From CALLPQ01 sp964392325 (GTDB lineage: Bacteria; Pseudomonadota; Alphaproteobacteria; Caulobacterales; Parvularculaceae), in the NCBI GenBank assembly GCA_964392325.1, contig CAYMPJ010000011.1, positions 1 to 64,000 of the forward strand: 64,000 nucleotides of DNA, read 5' to 3'. The notes under the pieces were generated by a model. The model was not told the origin of the DNA and did no database searches. It saw only the letters and a list, made by a program, of their open reading frames with translations. The position numbers and the translations under genes were made by a program. Below, one piece after another: positions 1 through 12,000 of the stretch. The stretch's first letter is position 1. Every line of letters starts with the position of its first letter.

Positions 1-3000
1 CTGTAATCGGTGTACCGTTAAGGCTCAACACACCTTCACTTGCTGGTGGTAGTGTGGTCACTGTAACTGCGGTGACGGTGCCATCAACATCTGTACCCAC
101 TAGATCAACAGGGATCGGTGTATCTTCAGGGCCAGATGAGGTTGAAGGTGTTGACACTGGTGGATCATTCAAATCACGGAAATCAAGATCATTGACGAGT
201 GGTGTAGCCGTACCAACTGAGGCGTCTCCACCCCCATCAGACAAAGTTCCATCAAGTGGCAAAATCCCTTCATTGACGACAAAGCCATCATTGGTTGCCA
301 TATCAATGGCTGTCTCAAATACATCGAAGAGACCATCACCATCAGCGTCGGTCGAGGCATCAGACAGACCTGTTTGAAGTGGGACTCCGAGTCCACTCTC
401 TGTCGCATCATCGATGCCATCGCCATCACTATCCGTATCACGGAAGTCAGGTGTGGTATCTGCCGTTGTCGTCACACCCATTGGAGGGGTTGCTGCATCT
501 GTGTTGACAGGCGTCAGACCATCGCCATCGCCTGTTGTTGCGGCAGCAGAATTAGCATCAAGCGTACCTGTACCATCCGCATTGCGGCTGTCGAAATTGT
601 CGTCCAGACCATCCATATTGACGTCTGTAATACCTGCACCAATACCAGATGGCGCAATAAACCCAGCCGTTGTTTGCGCTTCGATATTGTCCGTAATGCC
701 GTCATTGTCGCTGTCGATGTCGAGATGGTCGAAAATGCCATCATTATCGGTATCAATACCTGCAGACACAATAACCACAGGGCTGAGCGTGAAGGTCGTA
801 AGGTCTATGCCCTCTGTACGGCTCGCATTGTGAACGACATTAATACCATAACTCTCACCATCATTTAGGTTAAACTCAAGGTCCAAGAGACGGTTATTTG
901 TCGTTTGCGAGGTCCGGTCAAATGTTGTGCCATCAGCCAGCATATCATTGACCGAAATAGGAACGCCCCCAATTGTATGCGCGGCCGCAACAGGGTTGTT
1001 AATCACAACGGGGTCATTGCTAAGCGTATGATCAATCGTAAAGGCGCCGCCTTCTACGCGGCCTGGAACGGCAGCAGGGTCAAGCTGTTCACCGTCAAGA
1101 TTATGGACAAAATCATTAAAGGTTATTCCAGTGGCCGTGATTGAATAGCCATAATCATGGCCATTATTATTGGGCAGCGCATAGACGAGCTCAAGCGTAA
1201 TCTGTCCATTGACAATGCCAAAATCCAGTTCAGGCGCAACAAAGTTAGGATTTGCCGCCGTGCCTGTACCAAAGCCACTCCCACCTTGATCAACACCATC
1301 GCCCGTAAAGCCGAAATAATCCAGTGTTAGGAAGCCTAGCTCATTGGTAGAGCTATCAACAACTGCAATGCGGAAGGAACCGCTACCATCGCCGTTTTCA
1401 GTTAAGACAACATCGCCAATCGTAAAGTCAGCCGTTGAGCTTTCAACCGTGTCCAAAATACCGTCATTATCATCGTCAACATCATCTCTATCCGTGACGC
1501 CATCATTATCGGTATCCAAAATATCGCGGTAGTCGAGGTCGGCTGTGCCTGGCACAATCGTTCCGCCTGCGTCGCCATCTGTATCAGGCAGCGTTCCGTC
1601 AAGCGGGCTGATGCCTTCGTTGACAATAAAGCCGTCATTGACGTTACCGTCCAGCGCAGCCTCAAAGACATCGGCAAGGCCGTCGCCGTCCGTATCGCCC
1701 GCGGCGTAAGTGACGCCAAGACCGTTTTCATTGACGTCCAAAATACCGTCATCATCGGAATCAGGGTCGAGGAAATCAGGGTTGTCGAGGCCATCTGTGT
1801 CAACAGGGTCTATGACGGCTTCCGCTGTCGTCGCCGCCGCGTCGCTCGCTGTTAAGCTGCCGTTCCGCGTATCATAATTATCATCAAGACCATCTTGGTT
1901 GACATCCGTGATCGCCGCGCCCGTGCCTGACGGGGCGATATAACCATCCGTAGACTGTGCTTCGATATTATCGGTAATGCCGTCATCATCGCTATCGATA
2001 TCTAGGTGATCCGCTATGCCATCACCGTCGCTATCGTTTCCGAGCGTAACCGTAAAGTCCAAGATACGGAAACCCCGCTCAATGCCTGGGTTACCCGTGT
2101 AACTCCCTGTCGAGCCTAAAACGAATTCCGCAGAACTAAAGGATGAAAAATTAACGAACACTGTTGCGGCATCGTCTCCAATTGCCGTATTTCCTTCATC
2201 TGTAAAATTCGTCGGATCGCCGGCTAATGTAGGATCAAGCCTAAAATAATCGAATCCCGCAGGCACAGTACCCCCGTTAACAAATCCACCTGATGTTAAA
2301 TTACCACCAAGCTCGACTGAATCTGCCGCAAGAGATTGAACCCCAACAATTTCCGAAATATCGCGATTATTCCCTGAATCAATATCCGTCAAAATCAACT
2401 CTGTTGGATTGTCCAAAGTGACCGCGATATTTGTGCCAGCTTCAAATAATTCTACACTATAGCGAACAAACGGATCTAAGTTGACATTTTCATCTACAGT
2501 TATTGATGGGCTTGCATTCGCGCTCAAACGAATTTCGCCACCAGGGTCCAAATTACCAGTTTCTAAAATTGTCAAAACAGCATCGATTGACTCGCTATCG
2601 ATCGTTATTGAATTGGTGTAGCGAAGAACATCTCCGACTTGGAGAACGGTTTCAATGCCCGTGACAACTGTATCAATACCACCGCGTGTCAGTATCGTGC
2701 TATCTGGTGAAAAACTATCTTGTCTTAGGCCTTCATCAACATCCAAAATACCGTCATTATCATCGTCAACGTCTTCAGCGTTAATCACCCCGTCACCATC
2801 AGTATCATTAGCGATAGACACACTAAAAGCAGTACTGGATAAAGATGACGTATCGAATGGAGCAACACCGCCGCTATCATCTGGAACAAATGATGGCGGG
2901 TTGGAAGGAATGTCATCGCCTGTCAAATCGGAAATACGGAAGATTAGGCTGGTGCCATCAGTTAGGCCTGGCTCCCCAAGGAACCTAATATAAGTATCAG

Positions 3001-6000
3001 CAGAGAGGATCAGTGCTTGGCCATCTGGAACGGGCAGCGCATTTTCGTTTTCCGGGTCATTCAGTTCAAAATCCGTGAACTCATGATCTGGTAAATCAGT
3101 ACGCACATATTGGAAGCGTCCGCCGCTTTCATCGGCGAAAATCACTCCGATACCAAATTGGGATTGTTCGATATCGCTAATGTTTAACTGTGCAAGCAGG
3201 TCAGTAACAGAAATCAAACCAAGATCGGTTGCGCTCGCCCCATTCGCAATAGCCTCACGAACCTGATCTCCAGTCAGGCCAGCAACATTTTCACGGCTTT
3301 CAGGGGTAATCGTCAAGATCGGGGCGGCTTGTTCGCCGCTATCTGTATCAACAACGGTACCGTTAAAAATCGGATCATTTTCATCCACGACTGTCGGTAG
3401 AGGTGCGTCGTTGGTTCGGTTAACTGTTATGGTTGATTCTGCAGTAATCATACCAGCCGGATCTGTGATTACAAATTCGAAAACCCGCGAACCGTTTGTA
3501 TTGTCCTGATTCATATTCTCATAGGCGAATAACCGCAGAAAGCCTTCAAGGTCATCTGATTCAAATGTACCGCCGGCGGCATTTGTGATGATGATTTCAT
3601 TTCCGACGTAATCTACATCAAAGGTCGTATCGCCCACTATAAGGTCAGAACTGGTTGTTATCAAACCGTCACTCAAACGGATGGACAGGTCAATACCGTT
3701 TGATGCAATCCGCAAAAATTCATCGTTGCCGTCATTGGGGGTCGGCAAGTCCGGTCTAATCGAAACTTGGGATATATTATCTTCGTCATCTTGAACAACA
3801 GCATCAATGGACAAGAGATTAGCTAAAGGTTGACCGGGCTGATCTTCCACAAATTCATCTGCGAAATCCGTTCCGGGGAGATTAGGGCCATTAAGATCAA
3901 TGGTAGGAGCATCATTGTCGCCAATAATTGTTATTGTTACAGTTGCACTATCGGTTGGTCCTGTGGTTCCGTCTGACAATGTGTATGTGAATGTATCCGT
4001 ACCTATTTCATCTTTATCAAGATTATCAAAAGCGCCATTCGGGTTGTAATCAAATGTCCCATCTGTGCGGATCGTCAAAACCGCGCCGGAGTCGAGTGTG
4101 ATTTCCTCCCCGTTGCTAATATTTTCACCATTGATTTGTGTGATCGAAAGTGTTTCACCATTGGCGTCGCTATCAAGCCCGTTACCATTGTCAGTGAAGA
4201 GATTACCATCGGTGATAACCCCAATTTGTGGTGTGCCTTCTTCCGGGTTCTCGTAGATTTCAAAAGCATCATTCTGGGCGACAGGGGGAGCTTCATTGAC
4301 TAGATTTACCGTTGCCGTGGCGACGTTTGATAAAACTAATGGATCACGTTGGAGGGAAATATTATCAATGCCGAAATCGTTCCCGGTGCCATTTGTAGAG
4401 GTATTACGAAGTTGTAGATTAACTTCATTCACATCGCCGGAATTAAACTTAAACGTTAATGTCTGCCAATCCCCAACGGGTCCGCCATTGACATCAATTT
4501 CTCCAATTGACACGCCATTAATCAAAACTTCAAATGGTCCTGCATTGAAGGAATTTTGACGTCCAATATCAATGTTAAACGTGTAGTCCTGATTGGATTC
4601 TACGGGAATATTATCGCGTCCAAATAAAATGCGCTGATCATCGGGCACATTACCATCTGTGTTATGGAATAAGAAAGTACCATCCGCATTACTTGCAAGT
4701 ATCTGGTTGAATACCCCTGGATTATCAGCATCGTGAATTTGACCATTTTGATTGGCTGCACTCGCCCAATAAGGATCCGAACCGATCTGCTCCGCTGTTG
4801 CTTGGGTGCCAGGTGTTAATTCTTCAAAATCTATGACAAAACTTGCGGGATCAAATTGTGCAACCTGGAAATCAAATGTACGGGCAATTGTATTATCAAA
4901 GTTGCTCGCCTCATTGCGATAAGTAACGCTTCGAATAAGAGCGTCCATAGCCGCATTTGAAATTACTCCATTGGACACTTCACGGACAGTCAAAACGTCA
5001 TCGCGGTAAGCGATATCAATAATTGTCGAAGTTTCAGGAATTATAACGCCGCCTTGGGCGAAATCAGCATCTAACGGAATATCAATGCCTGCGATTTGGA
5101 GAATTTCATTTTCCCCGTCAGGCAGTTCAGAAGTCGATGTAATTGTTAGAGAAGTAAAGCCTGTAACATGATCGCCTTCCAATGCATCCGCATCAATATC
5201 GGTAATCTGGATAGCTTCGGATCCAGTAATAAAGTTAGATGTAAACCCACGTTCTGTATTTGCATCGGAAGCGGTTGAGTTCAGATCAAGAATAGGAGGG
5301 TTAGGGATATCACGGAAATCGACATCTTGGCTCAGTGGCACGCCGCCGCTGGCATCCATATCCGCGTCCGGCAGCGCCGCTGCGCCTGCCTCGATACTTT
5401 CATTGACGTTAAAGCCATCATCAGCCGTTGTTTCATTTTGCGTGTCGAACACATCAAACAAGCCATCACCATCAGCATCATTATCAGATGTCGATAGGCC
5501 AGTGACGGGCGCGGTACCCAGTCCGGCTTCGGCCGTATCATTTTCGCCCTCATTATCGGAGTCGGTATCAAGAAAATCAGGATCGTCGATACCATCTGTG
5601 TTGACCGGATTGATCAAGGCATCTTCAGACGTTGCTGCCGTTGAATTGGCATCAAGGTTGGTGCGGCTGTCAAAATTATCATCAAGGCCGTCGCGGTTTA
5701 CATCTGTAAAGTCCGGTGTCCCGCCGACACCAGAAGGAGCGATAAAGCCCGACGTGGTTTGCGCCTCGATAGTGTCTGTAATGCCGTCATTATCACTATC
5801 AATGTCGAGCCGGTTTACAATACCATCGCCATCAGAGTCTCCACTCAAATCAAATGCTTCGCCAAAGGTAAATCGATCAGCTGCTAATCGCTCAGTTAAT
5901 CCACCACCTGTGCTGTCATCACCGACAACGATGATGATTTGGTCAAAGAAATTTTCTTGTGCGGTGACGGCATAGCCAAAAAATTGCGTTTCATTATTGC

Positions 6001-9000
6001 CATCACTTCCATCTGCATAGTCAATGAAGCCAGAGTCGATGAGGGCACCATCTTTATAAATCCTATATTCCGCCAAGGTAAATTCGGCACTGTTTTCAAC
6101 ATCTAGAAGGTCCAAACCAAAATGACCTATCCCGCCAGGGGTTGTGCTAAAATCAAATAACAATGCATTGCGAGTCGATGGACTTCCCCCGCTGGTATCA
6201 ATACCAAAGCTGCCCACGCCATCTGCATCGCCTTGAGACGCGGGCAATTCGACATCAAGGTTACTTAAACTATCAATGTCACCGCCGGCCATGCCAGGTG
6301 TAATCGTGCCGTCGGGTGTGTCGCTAAAATTAATATCATAGACCGTATATACGAATGTTTCGCCGCCCAGTGTCCCTATTCTGGTTAGGTTTTCAACCGC
6401 GATTACATCGACAGGATCGGGTGCAAAATCGCCATCACTATCAATCACCATGCTAAGACCACTGGTAGCCAGAGCAATTTCAAAGTCAGCGCGGTTATTC
6501 AAATATGCATTTCCAAGTTCCGAAGGCACCACGTTTGGAACAGTAGGCAATTCATCAACATCGAGAATACCGTCATTGTCATCGTCGACATCGATGAAGT
6601 CAGCAACGCCGTCACCATCCGTGTCATCATCTTGGTCATCGCGGAAATCAACATCATGCGTTAGCGGCTGATTTAACGAAGCATCGCCATCCGTATCAGG
6701 TAGAGAGATTGCACCCGTTGCAAGGCTTTCATTGACGTTAAAGCCGTCATTCGCATCAGTTCCGCCTTGTGTTTCAAACACATCAAACAGGCCGTCGCCA
6801 TCGGCATCTGTTGTGGCATTAGACAGACCTGTAGCTCTAACCTGCCCAAGGCCTGCTTCCGCTGTATCGGAGCCGCCTTCATTATCTGAATTAACGTCAA
6901 CAAAGTCGGCACTACCGTCCCCATCTGTATCAACGGGATTAATGAGCACATCAGCCTCAGTCGCGGCGCTCGCATTCGCGTCCAGCACGCCATTCACAGA
7001 CCGCGCATCATAATTATCATCGAGCCCGTCCATATTGGCATCGGTAATACCGTCTTCAATACCGCTCGGTGCGATATAATCCGCCGTGCTCTGGGCTTCG
7101 ATATTATCGGTAATACCGTCATTATCACTATCAATATCAAGTGAATTTCGCAGGCCATCACCATCGGCATCCGTCGTGATACGAATATTATCAATGGCAA
7201 AACGTTCAATACGGTCAATCACTTCACCGACTGTATCACCGGCTTGCGCCAGATTGCGCTCATCTGTTGATGAGGCTGCGGCAATCAGTTCGGGACGAAT
7301 GACAAACCCATCAATTTCGTTCAAAATAGCGGCGAGTTCAGCATCTGTGACGCCAAAATTTTCGCCCGTGAGCTGGATTGAGACGCTCTGAAAGGCACCA
7401 GAAGCGGTCAAGTTTAAATCTGTCTCGACAACGGTACTCACCGTGTCACCATTTTGCGCTGTTAGGCTAATAAAGATACCGCCCGCATTAAAATTAACAT
7501 TCCTAACTTCATTCGCTGCAAAATTTAAATGATCGAATGTAAAGAAACGTCCTAGCTCAAATGCCGCCAATTGCTCGGTGCTCAGAGCCGTTTGCAGACT
7601 TGGGGAAATAATATCTGTGGGATTGCCCAAGCGATCAAATCCACCAATGAACCCATTACCATCTAGGCTAGGCACACCATTAGGCGCATCAATTGTAAAG
7701 CTTCCCTCAGCAAAGCCTGTGGCCGTTATAGTCCGCTCGCCATGTGTCTGTGTAAAATCAGGTTCGAGGAAAGTCGAGTCTAGAGTCGTACCTGCATTAG
7801 CTGCAATTTGATTAAAGCGCGCATTATTAGTCCGTCCTGTACCATTGCCGTTATTTTCGCCACTGCCGTTAACACCTGTTACTGAATGGACTAAAATAGC
7901 ATCACGCCCACCAAATGAAGCGAAGGCCGTAAAGCCTTCATCCGCATCGACCGCATTTGCAGGATCCGTTTCGTCAAAGCTAAATAAAATAATAGTGTCT
8001 TGAGTGGATGCCGTATTAGCATCTTCAATGACATCTAAAATGCCGTCATTATCATCGTCAACGTCAATAAAGTCGATAACGCCGTCACCATCCGTATCAA
8101 TCATTTCAGCATCGCGGAAATCAACATCATGCGTTAGCGGCTGATTTAACGAAGCATCGCCATCCGTATCAGGTAGAGAGATTGCACCCGTTGCAATGCT
8201 TTCATGGACGTTAAAGCCATCTTCAGCCGTGGTTCCATTTTGCGTGTCGAATACATCAAACAAGCCGTCACCATCGGCGTCATTATCAGATGTCGAAAGG
8301 CCAGTGACCGGCGCGGCGCCCAGTCCGGCTTCGGCCGTATCATTCTCGCCCTCATTATCTGAGTTGGTGTCGATAAAATCAGGATTGTCACTGTCATCTG
8401 TATTGACCGGATTGATCAACGCATCTTCAGAAGTCGCTGCTGCGGACATCGCATTAAGCTCGGTGCGGTTGTCAAAATTATCATCAAGGCCGTCTTGGTT
8501 TACATCTGTAAAGCCCGGTGTCCCGCCGACACCTGAAGGAGCGATAAAGCCCGATGTGGTTTGCGCCTCGATAGTGTCTGTAATGCCGTCATTATCACTA
8601 TCAATGTCGAGCCGGTTTACAATACCGTCATTATCATCATCTTGTTCAGTTAGCAGATTGAATTGAAAAAACTGATCGTTAAATGTTATCTCCCCCGGGA
8701 GATCATTCTGAGCATCGTAAACATAGGCTCGTACAGAATAGCGTGTTGCGGGATCAAGTTGGAATTCCTCAAAAGAATCCGGGAATTGACCATTGAAACT
8801 ACCGCTTGTTCCAGGTTGGAATTGCTGATCATCAATCAAGACATCAGAGGTTGCAAACATGTCATCGGAAATTAAATAGGTAACCCGGTAATCACCGCGA
8901 TTGCTACCATTTTCGTCTTGAGCGGTAAATGAATGGAATAAAAACCGAAGAGATGATTGAACATCCTGTGTTGTAAATGACAGTTCAACGAAGTCCTGCG

Positions 9001-12000
9001 CATCAAAAGCTTCTTCAAAAGTTGCAGAATTCGCATCTGCCAGATCAAGCTCGAATAATGATGCTCTATCTGTGCCTTCTCCGGTCATTAAGACCGTCAA
9101 ACCGGAGCCAACGACGATATCTTCTGCACTTGCAATCACTTCTGAAAGCGCGGGAGATCCGCCATTCTCATCGAAGTTTAACCCACGATCATTTCCATTA
9201 TCTCCAACCTGGTCGAATAATAGCTGGCCTTGAACTTCGCTAATATTAAAACCTTCATCAATATCAAGAATGCCGTCATTATCATCATCAACATCAATCG
9301 GGTTAGCAATGCCGTCATTGTCTGGGTCATCATCAACATTATCGCGGAAATCGACATCATGGGTGAGAGGTTGATTTAGGAAAGCGTCATTATCTTCATC
9401 AGATAGCGTAGCCGCGCCTGTCGCAAGGCTTTCATTGACGTTAAATCCATCATTCGCATCAGTTCCGCCTTGTGTTTCAAACACATCAAACAGGCCGTCG
9501 CCATCAGCGTCGGTCATTTCATTCGAGAGACCAGTGACCGGCGTGGCACCCAATCCAGCTTCGGCAGTATCACTTTCACCGTCATTGTCTGAATCTGTAT
9601 CCAGTGTATCTGCAAAACCGGAGTCATCGCTATTTACCGGGGTCAAGCCCGGTCCGCCGGCTGCACTCGTTGTCAAATAAGCCGAATTGAGCCCCTGATT
9701 GGTGATAAGCGTTTCGGCGTTATCCTCATTGGGGGCAATGAAGCCATTTGTGGTTTGCGCCTCAATATTGTCAGTGATGCCATCATTGTCACTGTCTATA
9801 TCGAGATGATCATCAATACCGTCCCCATCACTGTCACGGCCTGTCGTGGTTGTCATGGGTGTATCAAAATTAAACTGGGAAAAATTAAAGCTAAATCCGG
9901 CACGCGAGTCATCATTATTGAGAAGTGTGATCTCGAACCTGTCCTGATTAAGGAAATTCAACTGAACATTATCATCCGGGTCCACCGTAGTGCCACGAAA
10001 CACTACCGAGCCGTCTTCGATTACAGGCGTGAAAGATCCGCCATTTCCTTCAATTGTGTATGAGGCCAAACTGTCAAGGGTAGCGCTCACACCTTCAGTG
10101 CGACCATCAAGATCAATGTCAGATAGACGAACGCTCGTTGTAATTTGCAGCGCCGTTCCGCCTCCATTTGCTATTATTTGAGCGATTTCACCTAGGTTTC
10201 CGGAAAAATCAGGGTCATTTGCATCAAAAAACTGAAGGCTGAAATCTACCTGCTGCTCATCGGCATCTTCAACACCGCGAAATTCAAAGTTTGGGTTTCC
10301 TCCCGGATCCCGGAATCTGAAATTAATTTCTGTATCGGCGCTTAAACTCTCAATTGTATAAGCCAGAATTTGTGTGCCACCATTCAAGGAAAGAGTAATC
10401 ACATCCCCTTCGCCTAATATATCCGTACGCGTTCCATCATCGAAACCAGATGTTTCGCCGGTTATTATCTCTTCACCATCAAGTGCTTCAACATTTGTGG
10501 AAAATCCCGTTCTGCCGTCTGTATCAATTTCATCAACAGAATATTCAAATTGTCCGATACGTGTTTCATTTAGTCCTTCATCAACATCCAAAATACCGTC
10601 GTTGTCGTCGTCGATGTCGATGTCATCGCTCACGCCGTCGCTGTCTGTGTCGGTTAGAACATCAATAACCTGAATGAAGGATGTCGCTGTATTTGACTCA
10701 TGTAACTGTTCATCTGTTACAGTGATCTCAATTTCACGGGTGACAGTATCATCGGGGGTTGCAGACGTATTTTCAAAAGTAATCGCAAGAATCGCCTGCT
10801 CATACGCTTCGGAGGTAGCAATGCCGGTTAGGGTAATGCTGGTCGGTGAGTTGATTGCGGCTGTTATCCCGGTTGGTAATGAACCGGTGACTGCAATAAG
10901 ATCATCAGCTTGCGCATTGGTGATTTCGATGGTCGCGCTACCTATTGAATCCAAATCGTCCGCAATTTGAATGTTATCAGCCGCAATAGCGACAGGGTCT
11001 TCACCTTCGGTGAAGATATTGGCAAATTCCGGGTTTGTATCTACAATTGTAGCTGTACTAAAAAATTCTGAGGAGAAATTTCCATCGATAATGAAGCCGC
11101 CGCCAATACCGCCTTCGCGGTTAAAAATGACCGAGAAATCCGAAGTGTTTGTAAAATTTAACTGGACGGCACGGGCACTTGTGCCGGAAGGACCATTATT
11201 GTCAGCAGAATGAAAAACAATTAAGCCATTTTCATTGAAAAGTGCGGGGTCATCATCGGCCTGGAAAATGACGTTATTATTCGCATCTTCTACGGATAAA
11301 TCACTCCCTGTAGGGCTGTCGAGATCACCCTCGCCATTATTTCCGATAATAAAGCTATCAAGATTGTCAGTGAAAACCGCGATTTCCTCGAAACTCGTAC
11401 CCGCTCCATTGGTATCGAGATCGCCAATAGTAATGGCAAAATTACCTGTAATCGGTGTTGTTGTGCCTGATAAAACCACAGAATAACGAATTTCAGCTGT
11501 TATTCGATTGTCAGGTCCATCTACGCCAACATTCACTTGAGCATCGCCATCATTACGACTTGCAAAGATTGGATTGTCAGCAAGGTCGGCCGGCGCCGCA
11601 TCCGGAAATACCGTTTGATCAATCTGAGTACTCACGACCGTTGCGATCACATCTATGGACTGACCATTTAATGTGGCAACGTTGGAATAAATGACTGTTT
11701 CCCCATTGCCAACGCCGTCTCTTGCCTCCGTCTGGCCGTCATTGATAACATCAGAATTGGTCTCTCCCTCCCCATTAATACTTGGAAAATTCAATGCAAT
11801 AAAACCATTTTGCCCCGGTATAGGCGCTTGAGAGGTATTCGCATCCAGATCAATCGTTGGCGCTTCAACGCTCGCCGTCGCTTCTGCCCGTACATTTTCT
11901 ATGCTTTCCGGTATATCATTTTCATCCGTAGGCGATTGGCTATCACCGTTTGGTGCAACTACCCCGGATTGATCAAATGCGCCGCTATCAACCATTTCAG

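Noticed and set aside
5403..5975. Long Ser-rich plus-strand frames opposite the giant gene
   Set aside because: They are antisense shadows of the DxDxDG repeats (Asp codons read as Ser/Ile on the other strand), recurring at every repeat block.
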